Source: Mycobacterium shigaense
GTDB lineage: Bacteria; Actinomycetota; Actinomycetes; Mycobacteriales; Mycobacteriaceae
Length of the DNA: 64,000 bases
NCBI RefSeq assembly: GCF_002356315.1
Contig: NZ_AP018164.1
Coordinates: 372,001-436,000, forward strand
Reading direction: 5' to 3'
In this document: one piece after another, positions 62,156 to 64,000 of the stretch
Numbering within the stretch: the stretch's first letter is position 1
Layout: each line of letters begins with the position of its first letter
Program-made: the position numbers and the translations under genes
The notes under the pieces: generated by a model
Seen by the model: only the letters and a program-made list of their open reading frames with translations
What the model was told of the DNA's origin: nothing
Databases searched by the model: none

Positions 62156-63436
62156 CTAACCCCGTTCGGGCGGGCCGGGATCGGCTGGTCCCGATTCGGG
62201 CGGCTCGCCCGAGAGCTCCGGGTCCGCCCCGGGCGCACCCGGATCCGAGCGCACATCGGGGCGCTGCGTAGGCAGCTTCTCGGTCTCGGCTTCGGCGCCC
62301 GGAACCTTTTCTTCCAGCCCGCTGCGACCGAAGAACTCGTCGTCGCCGCGGTCCAGGCCGGGGTCGGTCAGCGCGCTCTCGGTCCGCAGGCTGAACGAGG
62401 CGAACAGGCCGCCGCCGATCAGCGCGATCAGGCCCACTGCGGTGAACGTGATGGGCAGCACCCGCGACCACAGCGCCAGCCGGTCGCGCTCGTCGCGGGC
62501 GGCGTTGACCTGAGATTCGATGGTGTCCTCGTTGGAGGCGACCTTGTAATCGACCAGCGTCACCTCGGGCTTCAGCGGGTCCCGGGCGAAGTAGTGGTCG
62601 GCGTGCTCGGTCTCCTTGACGATGGTGCCCGACGTCGGGTCCACCCAGAAGATGCGCTGCGCGGCGTAATAACGGGTCATACTGATCTGCTCGGCGGGGT
62701 CGCCGCCCGGTAGGCCCCACATTGCTGCGGACGCGGTGACCTTGGCGTCTTCGTCGCCGGCGTAGAGCGACGGATACTTCACCGGAGCCACCAGCTTGCC
62801 GTCGCCGTTGTAGCCGACGTTCTGGGTGAACTTGTAGGTGGTCAGGCCGTTGACGTCCTCCTGGCTGTCGTAGTTGACGTCGAATGCCTTCTGTGCGATC
62901 GGATCGAAGTAGGGGTAGGTCTTCTTCTCGGTGTGGAACGGGAACCGGTAGGACAGCCCGTCGTGGCGCAGCGGGGAGGCGGTGGGCGGGTTCTCGTCGC
63001 CATAGGCACGCGGCTTCTGCAGCGAGCCGCCGGTGTGCGTGTCGTCCGACACGGCCAGCGCCGTCTTGCGGTTCAGCGTCACGGTGTCGACGATCGCCAG
63101 CAGGAGTCCGTTGTCCTTCTGCTTGTCGGTGCGCCGCAGCGAGCTGCCGACCTGCAGCGTCACCACGTCGGCGTTGGCGGGCGACTCCACGCTGACTTGC
63201 TGCTGGGAAACCACCGGCACGTTCTGGTTGATGATGAAGTGGTCGCCCGACAACGACGCGGTGTCCAGCGCCTGGCTGGCGACGCCGTCGCTGACCAGAG
63301 TGGCGTCGATGTCGAGGGGGACTTTGGCGATCCGGCTGCTGGTGTACGTCGTGAGCAGCAGCGCGGCTATCAGCAGGGCGGCCCCGAGTCCGATGATTCC
63401 GCATGCGGCGAAGCGCAACATGACTGCGCGGTTCAC
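62156..63436 (-). CDS. pgfA: PgfA-like envelope protein (DUF3068/PorA family, Rv0227c-like)
   Basis: 426 residues. One N-terminal membrane helix (about 9-30), a large extracytoplasmic domain with KQKDNGLLLAIVDTVTLNR and SYRFPFHTEKKTYPYFDP, a second helix (about 340-365), and a disordered Pro/Asp/Glu-rich tail. The M. smegmatis homologue PgfA binds trehalose monomycolate, interacts with MmpL3 and controls polar growth. GTG 63436 (MNRAV) matches homologues and has GAGGG nine bases upstream; a longer frame to 63481 is unlikely. It heads the pair with the downstream membrane protein. Confidence 0.85.
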   Translation of the reverse strand: MNRAVMLRFAACGIIGLGAALLIAALLLTTYTSSRIAKVPLDIDATLVSDGVASQALDTASLSGDHFIINQNVPVVSQQQVSVESPANADVVTLQVGSSLRRTDKQKDNGLLLAIVDTVTLNRKTALAVSDDTHTGGSLQKPRAYGDENPPTASPLRHDGLSYRFPFHTEKKTYPYFDPIAQKAFDVNYDSQEDVNGLTTYKFTQNVGYNGDGKLVAPVKYPSLYAGDEDAKVTASAAMWGLPGGDPAEQISMTRYYAAQRIFWVDPTSGTIVKETEHADHYFARDPLKPEVTLVDYKVASNEDTIESQVNAARDERDRLALWSRVLPITFTAVGLIALIGGGLFASFSLRTESALTDPGLDRGDDEFFGRSGLEEKVPGAEAETEKLPTQRPDVRSDPGAPGADPELSGEPPESGPADPGPPERG

Positions 63437-63632
63437 GTTGCTGTGCCCTCCTAGTGGTCCCTGAAAAATCGTTGGACTCATCGGCCGCGACCCGCTTCGA
63501 CCCGACCAAGCAGCGAGGCAAACCCGTTCGACCCTAACAGCAGAAACTAAGGCACCGACCTACCAACCCTGCGCGGCTTTGCCCGGGTGTACCCGCTTCG
63601 CCGGAGACCACACGACAGGCAGACTTAGGCGC

Positions 63633-64000
63633 GTGACCGAAAGCGAGCAGGCGGGAGGAATCCGCAGCTTCCTGCCGGCCGTAGAGGGAATGCGCGCCTG
63701 CGCAGCGATGGGCGTCGTCGTCACGCACGTCGCTTTCCAGACCGGGCATTCCAGCGGGGTGGACGGCCGCCTGTTCGGCCGTTTCGACCTTGCCGTGGCG
63801 GTGTTCTTCGCACTGTCGGGCTTCCTGTTGTGGCGCGCACATGCCGCCGCGGCAAGGGGTCTGGGCACCCGGCCGCGCACCGGCCACTACCTGCGATCCA
63901 GGGTGGTGCGCATCATGCCGGCCTACCTGGTGGCCGTCGTGGTGATCCTGACTCTGTTGCCCGAGGCGGATCACCCCAGCCCGACGGTGTGGCTGGCTAA
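63633..64000 (+). CDS. Acyltransferase-3 family membrane protein, 5' part only (Rv0228-like)
   Basis: 122 codons reach the right edge without a stop. It starts at GTG 63633 (VTESEQAGGIRSFLPAVEGM). MRACAAMGVVVTHVAFQTGH holds the invariant acyltransferase-3 His on the first membrane helix, followed by FDLAVAVFFALSGFLLWRAH and RSRVVRIMPAYLVAVVVI. Such proteins acylate envelope sugars or lipids. It is divergent from the PgfA-like gene. The antisense open frame here is a shadow. Confidence 0.88.
   Translation, partial: MTESEQAGGIRSFLPAVEGMRACAAMGVVVTHVAFQTGHSSGVDGRLFGRFDLAVAVFFALSGFLLWRAHAAAARGLGTRPRTGHYLRSRVVRIMPAYLVAVVVILTLLPEADHPSPTVWLA

Noticed and set aside
63534..63974. Minus-strand frame of 146 residues at the right edge
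   Set aside because: It is antisense to a clear acyltransferase-3 N-terminus on the plus strand.

Overview
The window is high-GC actinobacterial DNA. Gene content and order match the slow-growing Mycobacterium chromosome between the M. tuberculosis loci Rv0179c and Rv0228, with mmpL3, mmpL11, zmp1, pckA, fadD4, fadE3, lipC, echA1, the copper metallothionein mymT and its regulator ricR in the expected arrangement. Relative to M. tuberculosis it has insertions, losses and decayed genes. An M. avium-complex-like or related non-tuberculous species is the best guess. All homology statements come from reading the translations and from memory of these families; no search was run. I see no rRNA, tRNA, CRISPR array, transposase or phage gene.

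Layout. 1-2.4 kb: start of a probable lipoprotein, a YhgE/Pip-type membrane protein and a pirin. 2.4-7.8 kb: an accessory block absent from my memory of the M. tuberculosis locus. It holds an IclR regulator divergent from an NAD(P)H-dependent amine-dehydrogenase-like gene, an EamA exporter divergent from a LysR regulator, and a large alpha/beta hydrolase. 7.8-8.1 kb: an internally deleted relic of sigG. 8.2-13.5 kb: monoacylglycerol lipase, a DUF2786 protein, a zinc metallohydrolase, a GH3 glycosidase, mymT and an O-methyltransferase. 13.5-21 kb: ilvD and ricR back to back around a perfect RicR operator, an MFS exporter, an L,D-transpeptidase, and a TetR/molybdopterin-oxidoreductase operon. 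21-34 kb: envelope and transport genes (zmp1, omamA/omamB, mmpL11, haem-binding protein, flippase-like protein, AI-2E-type permease, mmpL3). 34-40.5 kb: NYN protein, trmB, a pair of dynamin-like GTPases with degenerate P-loops, and pckA with a strong terminator.

40.6-56.6 kb is mostly lipid and acyl-CoA metabolism: a small lipoprotein, fadD4 plus a crotonase, a CD225-domain protein, fadE3, a double-hotdog hydratase, a CaiB-family protein with permuted-looking lobes coupled to an amidohydrolase, a decayed lipW, a Rieske ferredoxin, lipC, a wax-ester-synthase-like acyltransferase, echA1, an internally deleted aquaporin relic, a fadD translationally coupled to a 98-residue protein, and a TetR regulator behind a 43-codon ORF. 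56.7-64 kb is an AT-rich gap followed by aldehyde dehydrogenase, methyltransferase, GT4 glycosyltransferase, a large membrane protein, the PgfA-like protein and the start of an acyltransferase.

How the genes fit together. Three themes dominate. The first is envelope lipid transport (MmpL3, MmpL11 and the PgfA-like protein, with OmamA/OmamB supporting Mce transporters). The second is copper control: RicR dyads lie upstream of both mymT and ricR. The third is fatty-acid and CoA-thioester turnover. The items most worth a second look are the degenerate GTPase pair, the permuted CaiB protein, the two internal-deletion relics that keep both gene ends, the repeat-bearing insertion in MmpL11, the lipoprotein with tandem start codons, and the 43-codon ORF with its palindrome-bearing AT-rich leader.
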